64,000 nt of DNA from Bacteroides caccae. GTDB lineage: Bacteria > Bacteroidota > Bacteroidia > Bacteroidales > Bacteroidaceae. Positions within the stretch are counted from its first letter, which is position 1. Each line of letters starts with the position of its first letter. The notes beneath the pieces are model-generated. The model was not told where the DNA came from. It saw only the letters and a program-made list of their open reading frames with translations, and ran no database searches. The stretch is from NCBI RefSeq assembly GCF_002222615.2, contig NZ_CP022412.2, positions 558,001 through 622,000 of the forward strand, in the 5' to 3' direction. This document shows positions 45,414-54,385 of the stretch, in pieces. The translations under genes and the position numbers were made by a program.

Positions 45414-45678
45414 ATTTAGTAAGACATACAATACGATTTGTAAATATAATAAATTTTATTTTAATAGTACTGTTTTATTTCAAATTCTAATTATAAGTAA
45501 AGTACTTTTTCTTCCGTATATAAAATACGAATTAATTTCGAACCTATTTAAACATGAATTTAGCATAACCGTTGGTATGTTCTTCCACCTCCTACGAATA
45601 CTTCTATGCGCTGAAAAAGAAAATTTATAGTTATAACTGATTTATATCGGGCTGACGTTATTTTACTAAAAAACATTA

Positions 45679-45719
45679 GATTCTCCTTATATTATAAGGT
45701 AGGGAGAATCTTTTTTTTT
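45679..45719 (+). terminator. Orphan intrinsic terminator upstream of topA
   Basis: Perfect 8-bp arms GATTCTCC (45679-45686) and GGAGAATC (45703-45710) followed by nine T. No plus-strand gene lies upstream of it for over 4 kb, the region being filled by the minus-strand HTCS. Confidence 0.75.
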
Positions 45720-45726
45720 ACTTTTG
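45719..45726 (+). promoter_or_regulatory. -7 box of topA
   Basis: TACTTTTG fits TAnnTTTG and begins at the end of the T tract of the orphan terminator. No TTTG is found 19-21 bases upstream. ATG 45769 is about 40 bases downstream. Confidence 0.5.
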
Positions 45727-45768
45727 TGCCCAAATATTGTGGTACAAGCCATTATAAAAGAAAGAATT

Positions 45769-48114
45769 ATGCAGAAAAACCTTGTCATTGTCGAGTCTCC
45801 GGCAAAAGCAAAAACGATTGAAAAGTTTCTTGGGAAAGATTTCAAAGTCCTTTCAAGTTACGGACATATACGCGATCTGAAGAAAAAAGAGTTCAGTATC
45901 GACGTAGAGAAGAATTTTAAACCCAATTATGAAATTCCGGCAGACAAAAAGGCTCTGGTTAGCACACTGAAAGCAGAAGCGAAAGAGGCAGAAACCGTAT
46001 GGCTCGCATCCGATGAGGACCGCGAGGGAGAGGCTATCGCCTGGCATCTGTATGAGGTCTTAAAACTAAAACCGGAAAACACAAAACGAATCGTATTTCA
46101 TGAAATTACGAAAAGTGCTATCTTAAAAGCAATCGAACAACCACGTGATATTGACATTAACCTCGTGAATGCACAGCAAGCACGACGTATTCTGGACCGT
46201 ATCGTAGGTTTTGAACTGTCTCCTGTACTTTGGAGAAAAGTGAAACCGGCGCTTTCGGCAGGACGTGTACAATCGGTTGCCGTTCGACTGATTGTTGAGC
46301 GCGAACGCGAAATCCATGCTTTCAAATCGGAAGCAGCTTACCGTGTGACCGCCGTTTTCCTTGTGCCCGACACTGATGGGAAACTAGTGGAGATGAAAGC
46401 CGAACTGGCCCACCGTATCAAAACGAAGAAAGAAGCAGAAGCATTCCTCAACGCATGTAAAGGAGCTAATTTTGCTATCGAAGATATTACTACCCGTCCG
46501 TTAAAGAAAACACCTCCTGCTCCGTTCACAACTTCGACATTGCAACAGGAAGCTGCACGCAAATTAGGCTATACGGTGGCGCAAACTATGATGATTGCCC
46601 AACGTTTGTACGAATCGGGATTTATCACCTATATGCGTACCGACTCCGTGAACTTGTCGGAATTTGCAACCATAGGCAGTAAGGATGCTATCATCAAAAT
46701 GATGGGTGAACGTTATGTGCATCCTCGTCACTTTGAAACGAAAACCAAAGGGGCACAGGAGGCACATGAAGCAATCCGTCCTACCTATATGGAAAACCAG
46801 TCCATCGAAGGGACAGCGCAGGAGAAAAAACTGTACGACTTGATATGGAAACGTACCATTGCCTCACAAATGGCAGATGCGGAACTGGAAAAGACAACTG
46901 TTACAATATCAATTAGCAGTAGTAGTGAAGTCTTTACAGCTATCGGTGAAGTTATTAAATTCGATGGATTCTTGCGTGTATACCGTGAATCTTATGACGA
47001 TGAAAATGAACAAGAGGATGAAAGTAATCTGTTGCCTCCTCTGAAAAAAGGTCAGAAACTGGAACACGGTCCTATCGTTGCAACCGAACGTTTTACCCAA
47101 CGCCCACCGCGCTATACCGAAGCAAGTCTTGTACGTAAATTGGAGGAGCTGGGAATCGGTCGCCCATCTACGTATGCGCCTACCATTTCCACGATTCAGA
47201 ATCGCGAATATGTGGAAAAAGGCAATAAAGACGGAGAAGAACGGATGTTCAATGTGCTGACATTAAAAGACCAACAAGTCAAAGACGAAAATCATACTGA
47301 AATTACCGGAACAGAAAAGGCCAAGTTATTCCCTACGGATACCGGAACGGTAGTAAATGATTTCCTCACCGAATATTTCCCTGATATTCTGGATTATAAC
47401 TTTACAGCTAGTGTAGAAAAAGAGTTCGATGAAATTGCCGAAGGAGAAGTGAAATGGACTTCAATTCTGAAAACCTTCTACGACCAATTCCACCCGTCAG
47501 TAGAAAACACTTTGGCAATAAAGACTGAACATAAAGTAGGCGAACGTATTTTGGGTGAGGAACCGGAAACAGGTAAACCTGTTTCGGTAAAAATCGGACG
47601 TTTTGGTCCTATGGCGCAAATCGGTACGGCGGAAGATGAAGAAAAGCCACGTTTTGCACAAATGAAAAAAGGTCAGTCCATAGAAACGATCACATTGGAA
47701 GAAGTGCTGGAATTGTTCAAGCTGCCCCGTACGTTAGGCGAATATGAAGGAAAGACAGTCAGTGTAGGTATTGGTCGTTTCGGTCCGTATGTACTACATA
47801 ATAAGGTGTATGTATCGCTCCCGAAAACGATGGATCCCATGGAAATTACTTTAGAAGAGGCGGAACAACTGATTCTAGAGAAACGCACAAAGGAAGCCGA
47901 ACGCCACATCAAGAAGTTCGCAGAAGAACCAGAATTGGAAATTCTGAATGGTCGTTACGGACCATATATAGCATATAAAGGTAATAACTATAAGATTCCT
48001 AAAGATATTGTCCCACAGGATTTAAGCCTGCATAGTTGCATGGAATTAATCAGGATACAGGACGAGAAAGGTGTTACCTCAGCACCAAAAAAGAAATTTG
48101 CAAAAAAGAAGTAA
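45769..48114 (+). CDS. topA: DNA topoisomerase I (type IA)
   Basis: This 781-residue enzyme relaxes negative supercoils in the cytoplasm. The frame is open 15 codons further upstream, but ATG 45769 gives the family's N-terminus MQKNLVIVESPAKAKT. Residues 1-110 are the Toprim domain, with E9 and the metal-binding SDEDREGE (81-88). The catalytic tyrosine is Y288 in FITYMRTDS. The core (DNA gate) runs to about 570; the C-terminus has repeats with the GRFGPM/GRFGPYV/GRYGPYIAYKG pattern typical of TopoI C-terminal repeats, not the four-cysteine zinc fingers of the E. coli enzyme, and ends in a lysine-rich tail. It is a single gene with its own promoter. Confidence 0.97.
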   Translation: MQKNLVIVESPAKAKTIEKFLGKDFKVLSSYGHIRDLKKKEFSIDVEKNFKPNYEIPADKKALVSTLKAEAKEAETVWLASDEDREGEAIAWHLYEVLKLKPENTKRIVFHEITKSAILKAIEQPRDIDINLVNAQQARRILDRIVGFELSPVLWRKVKPALSAGRVQSVAVRLIVEREREIHAFKSEAAYRVTAVFLVPDTDGKLVEMKAELAHRIKTKKEAEAFLNACKGANFAIEDITTRPLKKTPPAPFTTSTLQQEAARKLGYTVAQTMMIAQRLYESGFITYMRTDSVNLSEFATIGSKDAIIKMMGERYVHPRHFETKTKGAQEAHEAIRPTYMENQSIEGTAQEKKLYDLIWKRTIASQMADAELEKTTVTISISSSSEVFTAIGEVIKFDGFLRVYRESYDDENEQEDESNLLPPLKKGQKLEHGPIVATERFTQRPPRYTEASLVRKLEELGIGRPSTYAPTISTIQNREYVEKGNKDGEERMFNVLTLKDQQVKDENHTEITGTEKAKLFPTDTGTVVNDFLTEYFPDILDYNFTASVEKEFDEIAEGEVKWTSILKTFYDQFHPSVENTLAIKTEHKVGERILGEEPETGKPVSVKIGRFGPMAQIGTAEDEEKPRFAQMKKGQSIETITLEEVLELFKLPRTLGEYEGKTVSVGIGRFGPYVLHNKVYVSLPKTMDPMEITLEEAEQLILEKRTKEAERHIKKFAEEPELEILNGRYGPYIAYKGNNYKIPKDIVPQDLSLHSCMELIRIQDEKGVTSAPKKKFAKKK

Positions 48115-48120
48115 ATATCT

Positions 48121-48152
48121 TTTGGAAAGCTTTCGGTTTATTTCTATATTTG
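48121..48152 (+). promoter_or_regulatory. Promoter of the LruC-domain lipoprotein gene
   Basis: TTTG (48121-48124), a 20-base spacer and TATATTTG (48145-48152) match the Bacteroides consensus exactly. It starts 7 bases after the topA stop; ATG 48183 is about 30 bases downstream. Confidence 0.85.
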
Positions 48153-48182
48153 CCCATTAATATCTTTATATTTCATTAACAT

Positions 48183-50192
48183 ATGAAACAAACAATATTT
48201 GTAAAGACATTAATGGGCATATTTTGTATCCCATTGATATGTAGTTGTGTAGACAATGAACGTGATTTATTTCAAGAACCCGAGAAGATTCCCAAAGAAC
48301 AGTTCTTTGATTTCGACATGAATCAAAGTTTAGCCTTAGATATTGACTATGGCTTTAAGGAAGAATATACGGTTCTTTTTGAGATTTATGACCAAGATCC
48401 GATCGAAGTAAATGACAAAGATGGTAGTTGGAAGAAAAAAGAAGTAGAACCCTTTTATCGGGCTGCAACTGACAAACATGGTAAATTTAGTGAAGATGGA
48501 ATAAGTATACCGGCTGATATCTCAGAAGTATGGCTATCATCCGACTATCTAGGTACAGCATCTCCGGTAAAACTAACAATTAACGCCGATCATCGTATTT
48601 CTTTCAACCAAAATGACTATGTTAAGTCCCTGCTTGAAAAAGCATCAACCCCGATAAGCAGAGGGGCAACAGCCAATCAGCACAAATATTTGGATGTCTG
48701 GACACTGCTGCCTGGTATGGACTGGGATGACAACGGACGTCCCAATAACTTATCAAAAGAAAAGAATATTCCTCCTGCTGATGTACTTTATAATATAAAA
48801 AGCATCTTCGACAAAGCGGGAGGAAGGAACATTCATGATAACTATCCTGAGTTCTTTAATGGTGATATGATATCAGATATCCCTATCACTAAAGATACAG
48901 AAGTTAGTCTAGTATTTGTTAACAGTAGTGCCGCATGGTATAATACAGTAGGGTATTACACTTATCCGACCAGCGAAATACCGACCATAGAAAACATCAA
49001 AAGGATATTAGCATTCCCAAATGCTTCTCCTATTTATAAAACAGCCGGAGTAGGAGCTTTAGTCTGTGGTGATGAAGTTAAACTAAAATACTGGAATGAA
49101 GACACGGGAAAATTTGAAGACAAATTTCCTAAGGGCGTCACTATTGGCTGGTATCTGCAAGGTATGGGATTCAGAAGCACACCTTCAAACGGAGATTCAC
49201 AAGGCGATCTCGTAAAAGGAATGGGCCCTCGATACTCCACCACAATTTTGAATGAACCGGGAAAGGATGGCGTACAAAGACAAAGAACCATATCGTTACG
49301 GGACAGTAAATCTAATCAGATTGTTGCTATCGGATTTGAGGACAACATAGACCTCGATTACTGTGATGCAATTTTCTATGTTCACATAGCCGAAAAAGAT
49401 GCTATTGATGAAGGTGTAATTCCCGAGTTACCAACAGATCCGGAAGGTCCAACTGATGAAGACAACTATACTTCTTATTCCGGGATATTGACATTCGAAG
49501 ACTTATGGCCGGAGCAGGGAGATTACGATATGAATGACGTAATGATACGATATACCAGTAAAGTATATAAATCAATACTGACCAATCGTATCTATAAGGT
49601 TGTTGACGAGTTCACTCCATTACATCGTGGAGGTTATTTAGTGAATGGTTTTGGTTATCAATTGCATAACACTACTAATAGCGATATTAGCAAAGTTACT
49701 ATTGAAAGCCCTTCGTATGCGCCCAAATCCCAATATATGCCCGGAGAAACAGAGGCTGGTCAATCACATCCTACAATCTTGCTATTTGATAATATGGCAA
49801 TATTTGATAATAAAGAAGAAAAAGCCAGGAAATACACTGTAACTATCCAAGTAAATGATGTTACTTCGAAAAGTATATTGCCACCTTACAATCCGTTTAT
49901 CTTCGTAGGATCTGGCCAAGCCAGAGGTAGAGAAGTGCACTTGGTAAAATATCCTCCTACTGATAAAGCCGATCTTTCATTATTAGGAACAGGAAAAGAC
50001 GTATCCAGGCCAGAAGAAGATTTATATTATGTTTCAATAGATCTGATGCCGTTTGCACTCAATATGCCGGTTAGTGAATTCCCGATCCCTGAGGAAGGTA
50101 TAAGAATAGACGAATCGTATCCGAAGTTTACGACATGGGTTAAATCTAATGGCGCACAAGCTAAAGACTGGTATAAGTATCCTAAGAAATAA
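48183..50192 (+). CDS. LruC-domain (DUF4842-like) surface lipoprotein
   Basis: This 669-residue lipoprotein (lipobox ICSC, C22) has an N-terminal region with a small sandwich (about 45-135) and a central region with many aromatic and acidic residues. A C-terminal LruC-type domain (about 425-655) begins with YSGILTFEDLWPEQGDYDMND; the GD-D-ND acidic cluster probably binds calcium. Function is unknown: LruC proteins were first linked to leptospiral outer-membrane lipoproteins, and in Bacteroides they occur as stand-alone surface proteins. It has its own promoter and terminator, so it is a one-gene unit. Its position between topA and argS gives no clue to its role. Confidence 0.8.
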   Translation: MKQTIFVKTLMGIFCIPLICSCVDNERDLFQEPEKIPKEQFFDFDMNQSLALDIDYGFKEEYTVLFEIYDQDPIEVNDKDGSWKKKEVEPFYRAATDKHGKFSEDGISIPADISEVWLSSDYLGTASPVKLTINADHRISFNQNDYVKSLLEKASTPISRGATANQHKYLDVWTLLPGMDWDDNGRPNNLSKEKNIPPADVLYNIKSIFDKAGGRNIHDNYPEFFNGDMISDIPITKDTEVSLVFVNSSAAWYNTVGYYTYPTSEIPTIENIKRILAFPNASPIYKTAGVGALVCGDEVKLKYWNEDTGKFEDKFPKGVTIGWYLQGMGFRSTPSNGDSQGDLVKGMGPRYSTTILNEPGKDGVQRQRTISLRDSKSNQIVAIGFEDNIDLDYCDAIFYVHIAEKDAIDEGVIPELPTDPEGPTDEDNYTSYSGILTFEDLWPEQGDYDMNDVMIRYTSKVYKSILTNRIYKVVDEFTPLHRGGYLVNGFGYQLHNTTNSDISKVTIESPSYAPKSQYMPGETEAGQSHPTILLFDNMAIFDNKEEKARKYTVTIQVNDVTSKSILPPYNPFIFVGSGQARGREVHLVKYPPTDKADLSLLGTGKDVSRPEEDLYYVSIDLMPFALNMPVSEFPIPEEGIRIDESYPKFTTWVKSNGAQAKDWYKYPKK

Positions 50193-50218
50193 CAATTATC
50201 AGCATAAGAAACAGAATC

Positions 50219-50251
50219 GGGCAGGCAAGGCTTGAACTTTGTCTGCCTTTC
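50219..50251 (+). terminator. Terminator of the LruC-domain gene
   Basis: A hairpin with arms GGGCAGGCAAGG and CTTTGTCTGCC (two mismatches) is followed by TTTCTTTTTT. It lies about 27 bases past the stop. Confidence 0.8.
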
Positions 50252-50353
50252 TTTTTTACTTTATCCTACCTTAAATCCCCTATCGGTATACACTCTATCA
50301 AACAAAGAGAGAGGGGAATCATACGACACGCAACATATTTATAAAATGATCTA

Positions 50354-50394
50354 ACGGGATTCCTTTCATTATATACATAATGAAGCAACCCCGT
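50354..50394 (-). terminator. Probable argS terminator
   Basis: An imperfect long hairpin, about 18 bp with ACGGG/CCCGT at the base and TTCATTAT/ATAATGAA near the loop, lies 28 bases past the argS stop. Only a short T run follows on the minus strand. Confidence 0.5.
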
Positions 50395-50421
50395 AGAAAG
50401 ATATTTTGTTCAGAGAATGTC

Positions 50422-52239
50422 TTACATTCTGGAAGGTACTTCAATACCCAGTAAACTCATACCCAAACGCACGACTTTGGCCACATTAGCCGACAGAGCG
50501 ATACGGAACACTTTCACCGCTTCGTTCTCTTCGCGCAAAATACTGAAGTCATGGTAGAACTGGTTGTATTCTTTCACCAAATCATAAGTATAATTCGCAA
50601 TAATAGACGGGCTGTAATCTTCCCCTGCCTGCTTGACAACAGCAGCAAAGTCGGCAACCATTTGAATCAGCCCCTCTTCTTTTTCGCTCAATTCAATACC
50701 AGCAGGAATCTGTCCGGGAACCACAATACCCGATTCGGCAGCTTTACGAAGCACAGACTGAATACGAGCATAAGTATATTGAATAAACGGGCCTGTATTA
50801 CCATTGAAGTCGATAGACTCTTTCGGATTAAACGTCATATTTTTACGCGCATCTACTTTCAAAATGAAATATTTCAATGCACCCAGACCGACGATACGGG
50901 CAATATCATCAGCTTCTTCCTGTGTCAAACCATCCAATTTGCCAAGTTCCTGTGAAGTTTCTTTAGCAGTGGCAATCATTTCTTCCATTAGGTCATCAGC
51001 GTCCACCACCGTACCTTCACGAGATTTCATCTTGCCCTCCGGCAACTCTACCATTCCATAAGAGAAGTGAACCAGGCTCTTGCCCCACTCAAAACCGAGT
51101 TTGTCAAGCAGAATAGAAAGCACCTGAAAATGATAGTTTTGCTCATTACCTACTACATAAATCATCTTGTCAATAGGATAGTCTGCAAAGCGAAGTTTAG
51201 CTGTACCGATATCTTGCGTCATATAAACAGATGTACCATCGCCACGAAGAAGCAACTTATGATCCAAACCTTCAGCAGTCAGATCCGCCCAAACAGATCC
51301 GTCCTCTTTTTTGAAAAAGAAACCTTTTTCCAGCCCTTCCATAACCTTCTCCTTCCCTTCGAGATAAGTGTTGGATTCATAATATATCTTGTCGAAGCTG
51401 ACACCCATTTTCCGGTAAGTTTCATCAAATCCGGCATACACCCAGTTATTCATCATTTCCCACAATCCGCGTATTTCCGGGTCACCGGCTTCCCACTTCA
51501 CCAACATTTCACGAGCTTCCTGCATCAAGGGAGAAGCAGCTTCCGCTTTCGCCTTAGCTTCATCCTCACTCATTCCCTGTGCCGCAAACTCAGTCATAAG
51601 TTCCTTTACCTCCGCTTTATAATGCTTATCGAAAGATACATAATAATCGCCAACGAGGTGGTCACCTTTTTTGCCGGAAGTTTCCGGGGTTTCACCGTTT
51701 CCATATTTCTTCCATGCCAGCATGGATTTACAGATATGGATACCACGATCGTTTACGATATTTGTTTTTACTACCTTATTACCATTTGCCGCCACAATGT
51801 TAGCCAATGCGTTACCTAAAAGGTTATTACGCACATGACCTAAATGAAGAGGTTTGTTCGTATTCGGAGAAGAATACTCAATCATCACCAATGGCGAAGT
51901 TTCGGTAGCTTTCACCAGACCATATTGTTCGTCAGCCTGAATTTCATTCAGCAAATCGATCCACGTAGCCGATGCGATAGTCAAGTTCAGGAAACCTTTT
52001 ATCACATTAAAAGCTGCTACTGCCGGTTCGTTCACCTTCAGATATTCACCGATTTCCTGCGCCGTCTGTTCCGGTCCTTTTCTTGACATTTTCAGAAAAG
52101 GGAACACGACCAGCGTCAGATGTCCTTCAAATTCTTTTTTGGTCTTTTGAATTTGCACCATTTTTTCAGGGACTTCCTGACTGTAGAGTGCTTTCAGTCC
52201 GCTAATGACGGACGCTACAAGTTTATCTTCTATCTTCAT
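50422..52239 (-). CDS. argS: Arginyl-tRNA synthetase
   Basis: This 605-residue enzyme charges tRNA-Arg. ATG 52239 is used because MKIEDKLV is the expected N-terminus; the frame stays open 8 codons upstream, which would overlap the -7 box side of the promoter. Domains: N-terminal ArgS additional domain (1-100), the catalytic Rossmann fold with the HIGH-type motif HLGH (132-135, in PNTNKPLHLGHVRNN), the degenerate KMSKS-type motif KMKSREG (403-409), and the C-terminal DALR anticodon-binding domain (about 480-605), ending in the usual GMSLLGIEVPSRM. It is downstream of hup on the same strand with its own promoter. Confidence 0.97.
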   Translation of the reverse strand: MKIEDKLVASVISGLKALYSQEVPEKMVQIQKTKKEFEGHLTLVVFPFLKMSRKGPEQTAQEIGEYLKVNEPAVAAFNVIKGFLNLTIASATWIDLLNEIQADEQYGLVKATETSPLVMIEYSSPNTNKPLHLGHVRNNLLGNALANIVAANGNKVVKTNIVNDRGIHICKSMLAWKKYGNGETPETSGKKGDHLVGDYYVSFDKHYKAEVKELMTEFAAQGMSEDEAKAKAEAASPLMQEAREMLVKWEAGDPEIRGLWEMMNNWVYAGFDETYRKMGVSFDKIYYESNTYLEGKEKVMEGLEKGFFFKKEDGSVWADLTAEGLDHKLLLRGDGTSVYMTQDIGTAKLRFADYPIDKMIYVVGNEQNYHFQVLSILLDKLGFEWGKSLVHFSYGMVELPEGKMKSREGTVVDADDLMEEMIATAKETSQELGKLDGLTQEEADDIARIVGLGALKYFILKVDARKNMTFNPKESIDFNGNTGPFIQYTYARIQSVLRKAAESGIVVPGQIPAGIELSEKEEGLIQMVADFAAVVKQAGEDYSPSIIANYTYDLVKEYNQFYHDFSILREENEAVKVFRIALSANVAKVVRLGMSLLGIEVPSRM

Positions 52240-52259
52240 AATCAAGTTGTTTCTTGCGC

Positions 52260-52268
52260 GCAAAGATA
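52260..52268 (-). promoter_or_regulatory. -7 box of argS, abutting the hup terminator
   Basis: On the minus strand TATCTTTGC (52268-52260) matches the Bacteroides -7 consensus. It lies directly after the T tract of the hup terminator. The -33 position falls in the terminator stem and has no TTTG. Confidence 0.6.
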
Positions 52269-52295
52269 CAAAAAAAGGAGACGTATACGTCTCCT
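52269..52295 (-). terminator. hup intrinsic terminator
   Basis: AGGAGACG and CGTCTCCT (52276-52295 with a four-base loop) form a perfect hairpin, followed on the minus strand by a run of seven T. It lies 28 bases past the hup stop. Confidence 0.92.
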
Positions 52296-52323
52296 CTTTC
52301 TAATTTCTTTCAACTATGATATC

Positions 52324-52596
52324 TTATTCAACAGCTGCAGACAATTCAGCACCAGCTTTAAACTTAGCTACTTTCTTTGCAGGAATAGTAATAGTTGCCT
52401 TTGTAGAAGGGTTAATACCAGTTCTTTCAGCTCTTTCGCTTACAGAGAAAGTACCAAAACCAACGAGAGATACTTTATCGCCAGCTTTCATAGCATTAGT
52501 AACTGAAGTGATAAAAGCATCAAGTGCTTTTTTTGCATCGGCTTTGCTCATTTGAGATTCAGCAGCCATTGCGCTAATAAGTTCAGACTTATTCAT
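52324..52596 (-). CDS. hup: HU family nucleoid protein
   Basis: At 90 residues this is a standard HU protein that bends and compacts DNA as a dimer. It shows the N-terminal helical dimer core MNKSELISAMAAES...KADAKKALDAFI, the signature GFGTFSV (about 46-52), and the DNA-binding arm RAERTGINPSTKATITIPAK, a variant of the usual R-x-GRNP-x-TGE; Pro65-type proline is kept (NPST). It is a complete gene with a perfect promoter and terminator. It is the ordinary HU, in contrast to the larger HU-like protein at 26675-27226. Confidence 0.97.
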   Translation of the reverse strand: MNKSELISAMAAESQMSKADAKKALDAFITSVTNAMKAGDKVSLVGFGTFSVSERAERTGINPSTKATITIPAKKVAKFKAGAELSAAVE

Positions 52597-52662
52597 AATA
52601 CGTAAAATGATTAATTAATATATATGTTACACAAAAGATTATCCTACAAGGGATTAATTCCA

Positions 52663-52693
52663 CAAATATAGCCGAACAAAACAACATATCAAA
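52663..52693 (-). promoter_or_regulatory. hup promoter
   Basis: On the minus strand TTTG (52693-52690), a 19-base spacer and TATATTTG (52670-52663) match the Bacteroides consensus exactly. The leader is about 60 bases. Confidence 0.85.
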
Positions 52694-52776
52694 TAAAAAC
52701 ATAAAAAAAACGCAGCAAATTATTGAAAAAGAGCTAATAGGAAGTCTTTTTCATGCTTTAAAACAGAATTTATTCG

Positions 52777-52784
52777 TACTTTTG
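52777..52784 (+). promoter_or_regulatory. -7 box of the rhomboid operon
   Basis: TACTTTTG followed by C matches the -7 consensus; no clear -33 TTTG is present. ATG 52815 is about 30 bases downstream. Confidence 0.55.
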
Positions 52785-52814
52785 CATCTAGTATCTAAAT
52801 ATTCAGAATTTAAA

Positions 52815-53495
52815 ATGATGCCAACTGTAACTAAAAACCTGATAATTATCAATGTATTAGTATTTTTCGGAACGCTTGTAGCCCAACGTTACGGTATAGA
52901 TTTAGCTAATTATCTAGGATTACATTTTTTCCTCGCAAGTGATTTCAATCCGGCACAGCTCATCACGTACATGTTTATGCATGGCGGGTTCAGCCATATA
53001 TTTTTTAATATGTTTGCCGTTTTCATGTTCGGACCGATTCTCGAACAAACCTGGGGCCCCAAACGTTTCCTGTTTTACTATATCCTTTGCGGTATCGGTG
53101 CAGGACTCATTCAGGAAGGGGTTCAATATATTCAGTACATAACGGAACTGAGCCAACACACGGAAGTGAACTTAATAGGTTACGGCATCATTTCTATGGA
53201 CCAGTATCTCAACATGATGACTACCGTAGGTGCTTCAGGAGCCGTTTACGCCATTTTGCTGGCATTCGGAATGTTGTATCCCAACAACCAACTGTTTATC
53301 TTTCCGCTGCCTTTCCCTATCAAGGCTAAATTCTTCGTTATCGGATATGCTGCGATTGAGTTATGGGCAGGACTTGCCAACAGTGCCGGAGATAATGTAG
53401 CTCATTTTGCTCACTTGGGCGGAATGCTATTCGGGCTTATTCTGATTTTGTATTGGAGAAAAAAAAGTAAAAACAATGGGACATATTATAACTGA
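52815..53495 (+). CDS. Rhomboid-family intramembrane serine protease 1
   Basis: This 226-residue inner-membrane protease cleaves other membrane proteins within the bilayer. ATG 52815 (or 52818) is chosen as the first ATG after the promoter. It has about six membrane helices. The L1-loop/helix motif TYMFMHGGFSHIFFNMFAVFMFG is typical; the catalytic serine is S141 in the GASG motif, and the catalytic histidine is H200 in AHLGG. A short cytoplasmic tail ends in KKSKNNGTYYN. The next rhomboid gene starts 20 bases before its stop, so translation is probably coupled. Confidence 0.93.
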   Translation: MMPTVTKNLIIINVLVFFGTLVAQRYGIDLANYLGLHFFLASDFNPAQLITYMFMHGGFSHIFFNMFAVFMFGPILEQTWGPKRFLFYYILCGIGAGLIQEGVQYIQYITELSQHTEVNLIGYGIISMDQYLNMMTTVGASGAVYAILLAFGMLYPNNQLFIFPLPFPIKAKFFVIGYAAIELWAGLANSAGDNVAHFAHLGGMLFGLILILYWRKKSKNNGTYYN

Positions 53496-54381
53496 TTTAA
53501 AAGAGACATTCAGAAGAGGGAATATATTTATCCAGCTGATTTACATTAACGTAAGCATTTTTATCATTGGCACGTTAATCAATGTTTTCTTGCAACTATT
53601 TCAGCACAGTATACCCGATATATTCGGCATATTCGCTTTACCGGCTTCCTTTATTCGGTTCTTTCATCAACCATGGTCGATTATCACTTATATGTTCATG
53701 CACGCCGGTCTTCTGCATATCCTATTCAATATGCTCTGGTTGTATTGGTTCGGAAGCTTGTTTCTACACTTTTTTTCAGCAAAGCATTTAAGAGGTTTGT
53801 ACATATTGGGAGGTATCCTTGGAGGTTTATTATATATGGTTGCCTACAATGTATTTCCTTTGTTCAATCAGGAAGTAGCAGTTTCTACACTAGTAGGAGC
53901 TTCGGCTTCCGTCTTGGCGATTGTGGCTGCCACTGCTTACCGTGAGCCCAATTACCGGGTACAACTCTTTCTTTTCGGCGCAATCCGTCTCAAATATCTG
54001 GCACTCGTTGTTATAGGAATTGACGTATTATCTATCACGTCAAGCAATGCCGGAGGACATATCGCTCACTTGGGCGGCGCTCTTGCCGGACTTTGGTTTG
54101 CCACCAGCCTAAGCAAAGGGGCGGATCTGACCGCATGGATCAACTGGCTTCTGGACGCTTTTATCTCTCTATTCCAGAAAAAGACATGGAAACACAAACC
54201 CAAAATGAAAGTACATTACGGAGGAGGCACGACCAGTCGTGAAAAAGATTATGATTACAACGCCCATAAAAAAGCACAGTCTGACGAAATAGACCGCATT
54301 CTGGATAAATTGAAAAAATCCGGTTACGACAGTCTGACGACGGAGGAAAAGAAAAGCTTGTTCGATGCAAGCAAAAGATAA
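53476..54381 (+). CDS. Rhomboid-family intramembrane serine protease 2 with C-terminal tail
   Basis: This 301-residue membrane protein overlaps the previous gene by 20 bases in another frame. It has six membrane helices in the first 210 residues, the loop motif TYMFMHAGLLHILFNMLWLYWFG, the serine S143 in GASAS and the histidine H198 in AHLGG, so the catalytic pair is present although the usual GxSG has Ala in the last position. Residues about 235-301 are a charged cytoplasmic tail ending in an amphipathic segment (DEIDRILDKLKKSGYDSLTTEEKKSLFDAS) that is common in Bacteroidetes membrane proteins and may bind a partner. Substrates are unknown. Confidence 0.9.
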   Translation: MGHIITDLKETFRRGNIFIQLIYINVSIFIIGTLINVFLQLFQHSIPDIFGIFALPASFIRFFHQPWSIITYMFMHAGLLHILFNMLWLYWFGSLFLHFFSAKHLRGLYILGGILGGLLYMVAYNVFPLFNQEVAVSTLVGASASVLAIVAATAYREPNYRVQLFLFGAIRLKYLALVVIGIDVLSITSSNAGGHIAHLGGALAGLWFATSLSKGADLTAWINWLLDAFISLFQKKTWKHKPKMKVHYGGGTTSREKDYDYNAHKKAQSDEIDRILDKLKKSGYDSLTTEEKKSLFDASKR

Positions 54382-54385
54382 TAAG

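Larger units (their letters stand above)
45414..45768. other. Divergent intergenic region before topA
   Basis: About 355 A+T-rich bases hold the HTCS promoter side (no clear consensus match) and, at 45679-45719, a terminator-like hairpin pointing toward topA without any gene before it. No open frame here is convincing. A small plus-strand RNA ending at that hairpin is possible but unproven. Confidence 0.5.

Noticed and set aside
51067-51819. A 250-codon open frame on the plus strand opposite argS
   Set aside because: It lies wholly inside the certain argS coding sequence, is rich in Phe, His and Ser with no domain, and has no promoter; it is a shadow of the real frame.
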